NCBI GenBank assembly: GCA_900540535.1 | Contig: UQGM01000031.1 | Coordinates: 1 to 30,958, forward strand | DNA length: 30,958 nucleotides | From: an uncultured Oscillospiraceae bacterium | Lineage (GTDB): Bacteria > Bacillota > Clostridia > Oscillospirales > Acutalibacteraceae | Direction: 5' to 3' | In this document: in pieces, positions 8,541 to 15,645 of the stretch | Layout: each line of letters begins with the position of its first letter | Position numbering within the stretch: the stretch's first letter is position 1 | The notes under the pieces: generated by a model | Database searches by the model: none | Told to the model about the DNA's origin: nothing | The model's input: only the letters and a program-made list of their open reading frames with translations | Program-made: the position numbers and the translations under genes

Positions 8541-8573
8541 AAGCGGCAGATGAATCACATCTGTCGCTTTTCT
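8541..8573 (+). terminator. Intrinsic terminator after ricT
   Basis: AAGCGGCAGATG-AATCA-CATCTGTCGCTT forms a 12-bp stem with one G-U pair, followed by TTTTCTG. Confidence 0.85.
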
Positions 8574-8695
8574 GCATTTTAAACGTAAATTTAGTATAAT
8601 TTTATTCATTTTATATAGCCTTTACTCAGTGAAAAAACGGCTTAATTTGTAAGTTCTTATTGCGAAAAAATGGGAAAATGAAAGAAAAAATATAC

Positions 8696-8725
8696 TTGAC
8701 AACCATTTCGAAAATAGCGTACTAT
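8696..8725 (+). promoter_or_regulatory. Sigma-A-type promoter in the ricT-EFR1 gap
   Basis: -35 TTGACA (8696-8701), 18-nt spacer, -10 TACTAT (8720-8725). If used for the EFR1 gene, the leader would be about 310 nt and cover the whole DnaA-box cluster. Confidence 0.6.
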
Positions 8726-8767
8726 GTATATACATATTGAATATTCAGAGGAAAATTCGGTGGGGAA

Positions 8768-8878
8768 TGTGGAAAATCTTGTTAAGTAAAGTTAAAGTCT
8801 TTACCATGAAAAGTGGAAAATGAGGTTTTTGCAACGTAAAAATCAGGATTTTTCACATTATCCACAAAGTTTTCCACA
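8768..8878. promoter_or_regulatory. Cluster of four DnaA-box-like sites
   Basis: TTATCCACA at 8858-8866 is the consensus bacterial DnaA box. TTTTCCACA at 8870-8878 (plus) and at 8768-8776 (minus) each differ at one base. TTTTCCACT lies on the minus strand at 8812-8820. Four sites in 111 bp of non-coding DNA is the arrangement expected of a DnaA-box cluster. The dnaA and dnaN genes, which usually flank oriC in Firmicutes, are absent from the window. A regulatory or titration cluster is therefore as plausible as an origin. Confidence 0.5.
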
Positions 8879-8881
8879 CAC

Positions 8882-8899
8882 TAAAGGTATTGACCTTTA
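8882..8899. repeat. Perfect palindrome next to the DnaA boxes
   Basis: TAAAGGT-ATTG-ACCTTTA is a 7-bp inverted repeat starting 4 bp after the last DnaA-like box. It is not followed by a T-run, so it looks like a protein-binding site rather than a terminator. The binding protein is unknown. Confidence 0.5.
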
Positions 8900-8933
8900 C
8901 AAAAGTTTTCAACGTTATTTTGGGGAAAATTTG

Positions 8934-8942
8934 TGTTATATT
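8934..8942 (+). promoter_or_regulatory. Extended -10 promoter element upstream of the EFR1 gene
   Basis: TGTTATATT fits TGnTATAAT with one mismatch, about 97 bp before the start codon; the -35 region is poor. It would give a roughly 90-nt leader without the DnaA boxes. Confidence 0.4.
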
Positions 8943-9038
8943 CATGCTGTAACTTTTATATGCAGCGTGATTTATAAATACAAATTCAAAAATGCAATTT
9001 TAGATTTCAAAAAATTCATTTTGAAGGAGGAAATCACT

Positions 9039-9824
9039 TTGAAAGGAAAAATTTTCGTATTTTCGGCAACAGGCAATTCAAAATATCTGGCTCTTAAAAT
9101 AGGAGAAAAAACAGGGCTTGAAATTGTAAATTTAAATAAATGTCTTTTGGACAATGACGAGGAATATAATTTTGAGGGCGAAACAATCGGCTTTGTCTTT
9201 CCGGTATATGCCTGGGGCTGTCCGGCTGTTGTGGAACGCTTTGTAACTCAGTTAAAGTTTATAGGAAGTCCTGATTATGTTTTTGCAGTTGCCAACTGCG
9301 GAGACTCAATGGGAAATACCCTTACAGATTTTGATAAACTTCTTAAAACCAAAAACCTTTCGCTGAATTTCGGAGACTTCTTTGTTATGCCAAATAACTA
9401 TCTGCCTTTAAGTGATGTGGATTCAAAGGAGCAGGAAAACGAAAAGCTTCAAAATGCCGATCAAAAGCTTTCCGTAACTATTCAGAAAATCATGGATAAT
9501 GAAAAAGGTATAAATCAGCCCAAAGGTATTTTCAATGCCCTGCTTTCCGGAGCTGTCCATAAAGGGTTTAATAAAACCTCTTCAAAGGGATATAAGAAGC
9601 TGCATATCAATTCATCTTGTGTTGGCTGCGGACTTTGTGCAATCGTCTGCCCTCTTATGAATATCACTTTAAAGGACGGAAAGCCTCAGTGGGGAGAAAA
9701 CTGTATTTCCTGCATGGGATGTATAAACTGGTGTCCCCAAAAGGCAATAGATTACGGAAAGAAAACTGAAAACAGAGGAAGATACCATAATCCTAACATA
9801 AGTATAAATGAACTTCTGGAATAA
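9039..9824 (+). CDS. EFR1-family flavodoxin/ferredoxin fusion protein
   Basis: A 261-residue redox protein of the EFR1 type. The start is TTG at 9039, chosen because AAGGAGG lies 9 nt upstream and the flavodoxin fold begins right there (KGKIFVFSATGNSKYLALKIG, the FMN phosphate loop). A second flavodoxin strand, GFVFPVYAWGCPAVVERF, is near residue 50. The C-terminus holds two 4Fe-4S motifs: CVGCGLCAIVCP and CISCMGCINWCP. The protein probably carries electrons between flavin and iron-sulfur centres in the cytosol; its partner is unknown. It is followed after 51 bp by the amidase gene, but a shared role is not evident. Confidence 0.85.
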   Translation: MKGKIFVFSATGNSKYLALKIGEKTGLEIVNLNKCLLDNDEEYNFEGETIGFVFPVYAWGCPAVVERFVTQLKFIGSPDYVFAVANCGDSMGNTLTDFDKLLKTKNLSLNFGDFFVMPNNYLPLSDVDSKEQENEKLQNADQKLSVTIQKIMDNEKGINQPKGIFNALLSGAVHKGFNKTSSKGYKKLHINSSCVGCGLCAIVCPLMNITLKDGKPQWGENCISCMGCINWCPQKAIDYGKKTENRGRYHNPNISINELLE

Positions 9825-9875
9825 AAATCTGGATGATTGCTGAGAAGCGGGCAATGCTTTTTTGGAGTGAAGATA

Positions 9876-10547
9876 TTGAATAATAATTTTAAAGTTATCA
9901 AACTCAGCAAAAGGTTTTTGATATTAGTTGTCCTTTCCTTTTTAATCTTGGGCACAGCTGTTATGGTGATACATTTATCTTCAAAGCCGACTAAAGAACG
10001 TCCGGAAACGGATAATGTAATGGGTGTGCCTGTTACATATGACTACATACCTGAGGATTCAGGGGGCAGACCGGGGATAAGGCGTAAAATTCGGTATGTT
10101 GTAATTCACGAAACAGCCAATCACCGTGAGGGAGCAAACGCCAAGGCTCACAGTCTTTATCTTCAGGACGGAGGGGACGGAAGCACTTCATGGCATTATA
10201 CCGTAGATGACCATGAAATTTATCATCATGTTCCCGACAGCGAAGTGGCGTGGCACGCAGGAGATAAGCTGAAAAATCCCGGCGGAAACCTTAACGGAAT
10301 AGGCATTGAGCTTTGTGTAAACGATGACGGAGATTTTGAAAAGACCTTTGATAACGGAGCAAAACTGACAGCGTTTTTGCTCAATGAGTATTCTCTGGGA
10401 ATTGAGGATGTAAAGCAGCATTATGATTTTAATGGGAAAAACTGTCCTATGACCATAAGGGAAACCGAAAGATGGCAAGAATTTTTAACTCTCACTGAAA
10501 AATATTTACATGAGCTTCAAAAAGTCACCGAAACACAAAGTCAGTAA
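9876..10547 (+). CDS. Membrane-anchored N-acetylmuramoyl-L-alanine amidase (Amidase_2)
   Basis: A 223-residue zinc amidase predicted to cleave the MurNAc-L-Ala bond of peptidoglycan. The start is TTG at 9876, with GGAG 8 nt upstream; an in-frame TTG 13 codons earlier has no ribosome-binding site. Residues about 13-33 form a single N-terminal membrane anchor (FLILVVLSFLILGTAVMVIHL), so the domain is extracytoplasmic. Zinc ligands fit His in VVIHETANH, His in VAWHAGDK and the downstream KQHYDFNGKNCP, typical of the amidase/PGRP fold. There is no separate wall-binding domain. Roles in wall turnover, spore cortex handling or lysis are all possible; no neighbour decides. Confidence 0.85.
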   Translation: MNNNFKVIKLSKRFLILVVLSFLILGTAVMVIHLSSKPTKERPETDNVMGVPVTYDYIPEDSGGRPGIRRKIRYVVIHETANHREGANAKAHSLYLQDGGDGSTSWHYTVDDHEIYHHVPDSEVAWHAGDKLKNPGGNLNGIGIELCVNDDGDFEKTFDNGAKLTAFLLNEYSLGIEDVKQHYDFNGKNCPMTIRETERWQEFLTLTEKYLHELQKVTETQSQ

Positions 10548-10573
10548 AGTTAAATAATAAGTAATAAATAAAG

Positions 10574-10613
10574 AAAGAACCTCCGGTCGTTATTACAGCC
10601 GGAGGTTCTTTTC
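10574..10613. terminator. Bidirectional terminator between amidase and Cys-rich microprotein genes
   Basis: AAAGAACCTCCGG and CCGGAGGTTCTTT pair perfectly over 13 bp around a 12-nt loop. A/T runs on both sides serve the convergent genes. Confidence 0.9.
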
Positions 10614-10621
10614 AGGAGAGG

Positions 10622-10753
10622 TTAGCAGCAGCAGTCATTGTTGTTGCTGCATCCGCAGCCGCCGTTGTTGCCGCTGAAGAGTCCGCCGTTGCCGCCGCAG
10701 CAGCAGAGAATGAGGATAAGAAGGATTATCCATGTGCAGTTATTGCATCCCAT
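10622..10753 (-). CDS. 43-residue Cys/Gly/Asn-rich membrane-inserted microprotein
   Basis: ATG at 10753-10751 is preceded by a full AAGGAGG with 8-nt spacing, and the frame ends at TAA 10624-10622. The peptide starts MGCNNCTWIILLILILCCCGG, so a very short hydrophobic helix (residues 7-16) is bounded by cysteines. A glycine/asparagine-rich tail follows and ends in DCCC. There are ten cysteines, at 3, 6, 17-19, 33, 35 and 41-43. Small high-cysteine proteins of this look occur in Clostridia and are sometimes labelled chorion-class high-cysteine proteins after a chance resemblance. No function is established that I know of. Metal binding, a disulfide-linked surface or spore layer, or a membrane microprotein are options. 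It is divergent from the ctsR operon, with CtsR-like heptads in the shared 309-bp gap. Confidence 0.8.
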   Translation of the reverse strand: MGCNNCTWIILLILILCCCGGNGGLFSGNNGGCGCSNNNDCCC

Positions 10754-10798
10754 TGTCGTGACCTCCTTTCGTTCTTACATCAACATACTATGGCGAAA

Positions 10799-10815
10799 GG
10801 TCAAAATCGGTTACA
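10799..10815. promoter_or_regulatory. Degenerate CtsR-like box upstream of the Cys-rich gene
   Basis: GGTCAAA-ATC-GGTTACA has one perfect CtsR heptad and one with 5 of 7 matches, with the correct 3-nt gap. It lies 46-62 bp upstream of the microprotein start, where a repressor could act on its promoter. Confidence 0.35.
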
Positions 10816-10942
10816 GAAAAAATATAAATTTTCCTATGTCAAAAGTGAGCAAAAATGAGATAATCAAAGAAAAAACTTAAAACAATTAGAAAAAAACAGC
10901 TAATTTAAAACTTCGGGGAATTATTTAAACTCAAAAACTGAT

Positions 10943-10959
10943 TTTGACTATCTTTGACC
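10943..10959 (-). promoter_or_regulatory. CtsR operator 1 (upstream of the ctsR -35 box)
   Basis: Read on the minus strand it is GGTCAAAGATAGTCAAA, a perfect match to the CtsR tandem-heptad consensus (RGTCAAA, 3 nt, RGTCAAA). It ends 1 bp before the -35 box. Confidence 0.9.
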
Positions 10960-10960
10960 T

Positions 10961-10989
10961 TTGACGAAAGGTCAAAATGCTCCTATAAT
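10961..10989 (+). promoter_or_regulatory. Sigma-A promoter of the ctsR-mcsA-mcsB-clpC operon
   Basis: -35 TTGACG (10961-10966), 17-nt spacer, perfect -10 TATAAT (10984-10989). The spacer contains a further GGTCAAA heptad, and the promoter lies exactly between two CtsR operators. The leader is about 65 nt. Confidence 0.85.
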
Positions 10990-11000
10990 AATGGTCGAAA

Positions 11001-11017
11001 GGTCAAAGATAGTCAAA
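11001..11017 (+). promoter_or_regulatory. CtsR operator 2 (downstream of the -10 box)
   Basis: GGTCAAAGATAGTCAAA, identical in all 17 bases to operator 1 but on the opposite strand. It covers the predicted transcription start. A further AGTCAAA heptad follows at 11029-11035. Confidence 0.9.
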
Positions 11018-11062
11018 GTTAAACGAAAGTCAAAAATATAGATTCACAAGGAGGTGCCGAAG

Positions 11063-11512
11063 ATGAATCTCAGCAATATGATAGCGGACCTGATTTTGGA
11101 TATGATGTCCGAAAGCGGTCAGACAGAAATTCAGCGCAACGAGCTTGCGGAAAAGGTGGGATGTGTACCGAGCCAGATAAACTATGTAATTTCTTCACGT
11201 TTTACTCCGGAACACGGCTACATAGTCGAAAGCCGAAGAGGCGGCGGAGGATATATTAAAATTACAAGGGCGAAAGCCGATAAAGGTATGGCAATAATGC
11301 ATACGGTCAATAATATCGGCGACACTCTGGATGAAAAAACCTGCCGTGCCCATATCTATAATCTCTATTATCAGAATATGATTTCAGAGGGAGCGGCAAA
11401 GCTCATGACTGCGGCAACCTGCGGAAATGTTTTCAGGAACATACCGGCAGAGTATGAAGGTCAGGCAAGAGCGGCAATATTCAAGCAAATGCTTCTTACA
11501 ACTTTAAAATAA
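11063..11512 (+). CDS. ctsR: CtsR, transcriptional repressor of class III heat-shock genes
   Basis: A 149-residue dimeric winged-helix repressor. It blocks clp operons at normal temperature and is released on heating; in this system ClpC with McsB then removes it. The ATG at 11063 is preferred over the in-frame GTG at 11054 because that GTG lies inside the AAGGAGGTG ribosome-binding site. Residues 1-70 form the DNA-binding domain (MNLSNMIADLILDMM, AEKVGCVPSQINYVISSRFTPEHGYIVESRRGGGGYIKI), with the basic and Gly-rich wing RRGGGGY typical of CtsR. The C-terminal half is the dimerisation/degradation domain. Operators in its own promoter indicate autoregulation. Confidence 0.95.
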   Translation: MNLSNMIADLILDMMSESGQTEIQRNELAEKVGCVPSQINYVISSRFTPEHGYIVESRRGGGGYIKITRAKADKGMAIMHTVNNIGDTLDEKTCRAHIYNLYYQNMISEGAAKLMTAATCGNVFRNIPAEYEGQARAAIFKQMLLTTLK

Positions 11513-11542
11513 CAAATTAATTTCATTCGGGAGGTAATATAT

Positions 11543-12043
11543 ATGTTGTGTCAAAACTGTGGAAAAAATGAAGCTACTACTCATGTAAAGAGAATAATAA
11601 ACGGCAGTACTTCTGAATATCATCTTTGTCAGAACTGCGCATCAAAGCTGGGTTACGGAGATTTCTTCGGAGGCTTCGATGATTTCGGATTCGGAGGACT
11701 TTTCGGAAACCTCTTCTCTCAGGGTCAGAGCTTAATGGGAGATACCTCATCTTCGGCTCTGCGCTGTGAAAAGTGCGGTTCCACATTCCGTGATATTGCA
11801 GAAAGCGGCAAGGTAGGATGCGCCGATTGCTACCGGATTTTCAAAGACAGGCTTATGCCGTCTCTTCAGAAAATTCACGGCAGAACAAAGCACATAGGAA
11901 AATCGCCTTCGGGAGTTGTTCCTGGACCTGAAAAACAGCTTGAAGATCTTAAAGGAAAACTTCAGAAAGCCATAGAAACACAGAATTTTGAAGAAGCTGC
12001 AAAGCTTCGTGACCAGATCAAATCAATGGAGCAGGAGGGATAA
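11543..12043 (+). CDS. mcsA: McsA, zinc-finger activator of the arginine kinase McsB
   Basis: A 166-residue protein. McsA binds zinc and McsB and stimulates protein-arginine phosphorylation. Four cysteine pairs are visible: C3/C6, C29/C32, C75/C78 and C93/C96, as expected for two zinc sites. The linker between them (about 38-66) is rich in Gly, Phe and Asp. A C-terminal UVR motif (EKQLEDLKGKLQKAIETQNFEEAAKLRDQIKSME) resembles the one in ClpC's middle region and UvrB. GGGAGG precedes the ATG. It lies between ctsR and mcsB, 3 bp before the latter, matching the conserved operon order. Confidence 0.93.
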   Translation: MLCQNCGKNEATTHVKRIINGSTSEYHLCQNCASKLGYGDFFGGFDDFGFGGLFGNLFSQGQSLMGDTSSSALRCEKCGSTFRDIAESGKVGCADCYRIFKDRLMPSLQKIHGRTKHIGKSPSGVVPGPEKQLEDLKGKLQKAIETQNFEEAAKLRDQIKSMEQEG

Positions 12044-12046
12044 ATT

Positions 12047-13063
12047 ATGAAAAAGTGGTATACATCATCAGGAGACAACAGCGATGTTGTAATGAGTACA
12101 AGAATACGTCTTGCCAGAAACCTTCATGAATATCCTTTCCCGGCAAGACTTGATCAAAAGGGCGAAACCCAGGTTTGCGAAAAGGTCAGAGATGCCCTCT
12201 TCGGCGGCAACAGCCACATGAAAGATGAATTTGCCTACATCAAAATGGATTCCCTCAGTGAGACGGAAGCCGTTGCCCTTGCAGAAAAGCATCTTATCAG
12301 TCCTGAGTTTGCATCTGAAAGAGCAGGCAGAGCCCTTATTCTTAATAAGGATGAAAGCGTTTCCATAATGCTCTGTGAAGAAGATCATGTAAGGATTCAG
12401 GTTATGGCTCCGGGTCTTGATATGGAGGGAGCTTATGAAACTGCTGATAAAATAGATACGCTTCTTGATTCAGCCTTGGGCTTTGCATTCGATGAGAATT
12501 TAGGTTATCTTACCCAGTGTCCCACAAATCTCGGAACAGGTATGAGAGCTTCCGTAATGCTTCATCTTCCCGCTCTTACAGCCTGCGGTCAGATAGGTAA
12601 ACTTGCCTCAACTGTTTCAAAGCTTGGCCTTACAATCAGAGGCAGCTACGGCGAAGGCAGTGAAACAAAAGGCGATTTCTATCAGCTTAGCAATCAGGTA
12701 ACTTTGGGAATTTCAGAAAAAGCCGCAATGGATAATCTTAAATCCATCACCATGCAGCTTGTAGAGCGTGAACGTAATCTCCGTAAGGAAATGATAGGTT
12801 CCGCTCAGATACAGGATAAAATTTTCAGAGCTTACGGCGTACTTAAATATTCAAGAGTTCTCAGCAGCGCCGAATTTATGGAGCTTATTTCCCTTGTAAG
12901 GCTTGGCGCATGCGAAAAGCTTCTTGATATTTCACAGGAAAATATCAGCGAGGTTATTTCCGCTGCACAGCCTGCATCCCTTATTCTTGCAAAAGGAGAA
13001 AATGCTGAAACACAGCAAAGGGATATCAGCCGAGCAGAGCTTGTAAGAACAAAGCTCGGTTAA
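12047..13063 (+). CDS. mcsB: McsB, protein arginine kinase
   Basis: A 338-residue enzyme that phosphorylates arginine in misfolded proteins and in CtsR, tagging them for ClpC-ClpP. The phosphagen-kinase fold is clear: VMSTRIRLARNLHEYPFP (about 15-32) binds nucleotide phosphates, CPTNLGTGMRASVMLHLPAL (about 164-183) carries the guanidino-kinase Cys, and GSYGEGSETKGDFYQLSNQ (about 205-223) holds the catalytic Glu region. It starts 3 bp after mcsA, with AGGAGGG spanning the mcsA stop, so the two are translationally coupled. Length is close to the Bacillus/Geobacillus enzymes. Confidence 0.95.
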   Translation: MKKWYTSSGDNSDVVMSTRIRLARNLHEYPFPARLDQKGETQVCEKVRDALFGGNSHMKDEFAYIKMDSLSETEAVALAEKHLISPEFASERAGRALILNKDESVSIMLCEEDHVRIQVMAPGLDMEGAYETADKIDTLLDSALGFAFDENLGYLTQCPTNLGTGMRASVMLHLPALTACGQIGKLASTVSKLGLTIRGSYGEGSETKGDFYQLSNQVTLGISEKAAMDNLKSITMQLVERERNLRKEMIGSAQIQDKIFRAYGVLKYSRVLSSAEFMELISLVRLGACEKLLDISQENISEVISAAQPASLILAKGENAETQQRDISRAELVRTKLG

Positions 13064-13117
13064 AAGTCAGAATTTAAGTTTTAGATATATGATATATACA
13101 AATAAGGAGGAATGTAT

Positions 13118-15589
13118 ATGTACAAATTCACAGGTTTCACAGAGAAGGCCAATGCCGCCCTTAACGCAGCAATAACAGCGGCGGAAAATTTAGGTCATAC
13201 CTATGTGGGCAGCGAACACCTTCTTATGGGTCTTTTACAGGATACCACCGGAGTTGCAGGAGCAGCTCTTTCAGCACGAGGCGTAACAGCCGAAAAAATA
13301 GAGGAACTTATTAAAAAGACAATCGGCATCGGCAGTCCCACAAGTCTTACCCCCGGTGATTTTACACCGAGAAGCAAGAATATTGTGGAAAGCTCAATTG
13401 CCGTAGCAAGAACAGCAGGACTCAGCTATGTAGGTACGGAGCATCTTCTCTTTGCATTGCTCCGTGAGGAAAACAGCTGTGCTGTAAGCTTCCTTAATCA
13501 GCTTGGAGTAAGAGCTTCTGAGCTTATGGAAGATATGAGCAAGTCCTATTCCGCAGGAGAAACTCAGGGAAAGGGCGGAGCTTTCGGACGCAAAAACGAA
13601 AAGACCAATACACCCACCCTTGAGCAGTTCGGCAGAGACCTTACCAAAATGGCTCAGCAGAACCTTATTGACCCTGTTATCGGCAGACAGAAAGAAATTG
13701 AAAGGGTTATTCAGATACTCAGCAGACGTACAAAGAATAATCCCTGTCTTATCGGTGAACCCGGCGTAGGTAAAACAGCTATTGCCGAGGGTCTTGCACT
13801 TAAAATAACAAAAGGTGAGGTTCCGGAACTTCTTAAGGATAAAAGGGTTATTTCCCTTGACCTTACAGGTATGGTAGCCGGCACAAAGTACAGGGGCGAT
13901 TTTGAAGAGAGAATCAAGACCGCACTTGACGAAGTTAAAAAAGCCGGAGATGTAATCCTCTTCATAGACGAAATCCATACTCTTATCGGAGCGGGTGCAG
14001 CAGACGGTGCAGTTGATGCCGCAAACATCCTTAAACCTTCTCTTGCAAGAGGTGAAATTCAGGTAATCGGTGCAACTACTCTTGACGAGTACCGTAAGCA
14101 CATCGAAAAGGATGCAGCACTTGAAAGAAGATTCCAGCCTGTAACAGTAGGCGAACCTACTGAGGAAGAGGCAATCGAAATCCTTAAAGGACTTCGTGAT
14201 AAATATGAGGCTCACCATAAGGTAAAGATTACAGATGACGCTATTTATGCGGCTGTTAAGATGTCATCAAGATATATTGCCGACAGATATCTGCCTGATA
14301 AGGCTATCGACCTTGTAGATGAGGCAGCTTCACGTGTAAGGCTCAGCGCCTTTACAGCCCCCCCTGACCTTAAAGCCATGGAGGATAAGATAAAAGCTAT
14401 CGGTGAGGAAAAACAGTCCGCTGTAAACAATCAGGACTTTGAGCGTGCCGCAACTCTCAGAGATGAGGAAAAGGAGCTTAAAGAGAAGTATGAGGCTGAA
14501 AAGTCAAGCTGGCAGGAGAAAAACGCCCGCACAACCGGCGAAGTAGGTACTGCTGAAATAGCAGAAATTGTTTCCAGCTGGACGGGTATCCCCGTAGTAC
14601 AGCTTACCCAGGAAGAGAGCCAGAGACTTCTTCATCTGGAAGAAGAGCTTCATAAGCGCATAGTCGGTCAGCATGAGGCAGTTGCCGCAGTTTCAAAGGC
14701 TATACGCAGAAGCAGGGTAGGTCTTAAAGATCCCAAGAGGCCAATTGGTTCCTTTATCTTCCTCGGTCCTACCGGTGTAGGTAAAACAGAGCTTTGCAAG
14801 GCACTTGCAGCTGCAATGTTCGGCGATGAAAACGCAATGATTCGTCTTGATATGTCCGAGTATATGGAGAAGCATACGGTTTCCCGTCTTGTAGGTTCAC
14901 CTCCCGGATATGTTGGATTTGAAGAGGGTGGACAGCTTACTGAAAAAGTTCGCCGTAAACCCTATTCAGTAATCCTCTTTGATGAAATCGAAAAGGCTCA
15001 TCCCGATGTATTCAACATGATGCTTCAGATTCTTGATGACGGTATCCTTACCGATTCACAGGGCAGACGTGTTGATTTCAAGAACTGCATTATCATCATG
15101 ACCTCAAACGTAGGCGCAAAGCTTATTACGGAAACCAAGTCAGATCTCGGTTTCTCCTCAGGCAGTGCAGAGCGCAGCGACGATAAAATCCGTGAGACTG
15201 TTCTCGGCGAGCTTAAGAGAACATTCAGACCTGAGTTCCTCAACCGTGTTGATGATATAATCGTTTTCCATCAGCTTAAGAAAGAGGAAATCAAGGAAAT
15301 TGCCGTAAGAATGCTGGGCATCCTTTCAGAGAGAGTTAAAGGTATGGATATTACCGTTACTTTCGATGACGGCGCAGCGGAGAAGATTGCCGATGCAGGA
15401 TTTGACCCGGTCTACGGAGCAAGACCTCTGAGAAGAGCTATTCAGACAGAAATTGAAGATAAGCTTTCCGAAGAGATGCTTGAAGGCAAGGTAAAAGCCG
15501 GCGAAAGCTACATCTGCAAGGCTGACGAAAAAGGCTTTGTATTCGAGAATACAAAATCCGATTCTTCCGAAGAGCCGAAAGAGGAATAA
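13118..15589 (+). CDS. clpC: ClpC, AAA+ unfoldase of the Clp protease
   Basis: An 823-residue hexameric ATPase that unfolds phospho-arginine-tagged and adaptor-delivered proteins into ClpP. The ATG at 13118 has GGAGG 7 nt upstream; an ATG at 13112 is too close. Domains: two Clp_N repeats (about 1-145), D1 AAA with Walker A GEPGVGKTA and Walker B ILFIDEIHT, a middle region with a UVR motif (NNQDFERAATLRDEEKELKEKYE), D2 AAA with GPTGVGKTE and VILFDEIEKAH, then the D2 small domain. The short middle region and UVR motif separate it from ClpB. The last gene of the operon, it ends in an acidic tail before a terminator. ClpP is not in the window. Confidence 0.96.
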   Translation: MYKFTGFTEKANAALNAAITAAENLGHTYVGSEHLLMGLLQDTTGVAGAALSARGVTAEKIEELIKKTIGIGSPTSLTPGDFTPRSKNIVESSIAVARTAGLSYVGTEHLLFALLREENSCAVSFLNQLGVRASELMEDMSKSYSAGETQGKGGAFGRKNEKTNTPTLEQFGRDLTKMAQQNLIDPVIGRQKEIERVIQILSRRTKNNPCLIGEPGVGKTAIAEGLALKITKGEVPELLKDKRVISLDLTGMVAGTKYRGDFEERIKTALDEVKKAGDVILFIDEIHTLIGAGAADGAVDAANILKPSLARGEIQVIGATTLDEYRKHIEKDAALERRFQPVTVGEPTEEEAIEILKGLRDKYEAHHKVKITDDAIYAAVKMSSRYIADRYLPDKAIDLVDEAASRVRLSAFTAPPDLKAMEDKIKAIGEEKQSAVNNQDFERAATLRDEEKELKEKYEAEKSSWQEKNARTTGEVGTAEIAEIVSSWTGIPVVQLTQEESQRLLHLEEELHKRIVGQHEAVAAVSKAIRRSRVGLKDPKRPIGSFIFLGPTGVGKTELCKALAAAMFGDENAMIRLDMSEYMEKHTVSRLVGSPPGYVGFEEGGQLTEKVRRKPYSVILFDEIEKAHPDVFNMMLQILDDGILTDSQGRRVDFKNCIIIMTSNVGAKLITETKSDLGFSSGSAERSDDKIRETVLGELKRTFRPEFLNRVDDIIVFHQLKKEEIKEIAVRMLGILSERVKGMDITVTFDDGAAEKIADAGFDPVYGARPLRRAIQTEIEDKLSEEMLEGKVKAGESYICKADEKGFVFENTKSDSSEEPKEE

Positions 15590-15611
15590 AAAATAAATTT
15601 TTAAACAGAAT

Positions 15612-15645
15612 CCTCCCGTGAAAATTATCTCACGGGAGGGTTTTT
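15612..15645 (+). terminator. Intrinsic terminator after clpC
   Basis: CCTCCCGTGA and TCACGGGAGG pair over 10 bp around an 8-nt loop, followed by a T5 run. Confidence 0.9.

Larger units (their letters stand above)
8574..9038. other. Non-coding region between ricT and the EFR1 gene
   Basis: About 465 bp with no supported gene. It begins AT-rich, carries a promoter (8696-8725), then four DnaA-box-like sites (8768-8878), a perfect palindrome (8882-8899) and an extended -10 motif (8934-8942). An open frame that would extend the EFR1 protein upstream to 8820 runs straight through the DnaA-box-like sites and has no ribosome-binding site, so I treat it as chance. Confidence 0.6.

Noticed and set aside
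8858..8878. Calling the region a confirmed chromosomal origin
   Set aside because: dnaA and dnaN are not in the window and GC skew cannot be measured reliably from 31 kb by eye, so I report only a DnaA-box cluster.
8820..9038. In-frame N-terminal extension of the EFR1 protein
   Set aside because: It has no ribosome-binding site, runs through the DnaA-like boxes, and the flavodoxin fold begins exactly at the TTG with AAGGAGG (9039).
10638..10880. 80-codon plus-strand open frame starting MLLLHPQPPLLPLK
   Set aside because: It is the reverse shadow of the Cys/Gly-rich microprotein gene; Leu/Pro runs arise from complementing GGC and TGC codons. It has no ribosome-binding site.
13394..14218. 274-codon open frame antisense to clpC
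   Set aside because: It lies wholly inside the N-terminal and D1 coding region of clpC, has Cys/Phe/Ser-rich low-complexity composition and no ribosome-binding site. It is a shadow of the codon bias on the other strand.
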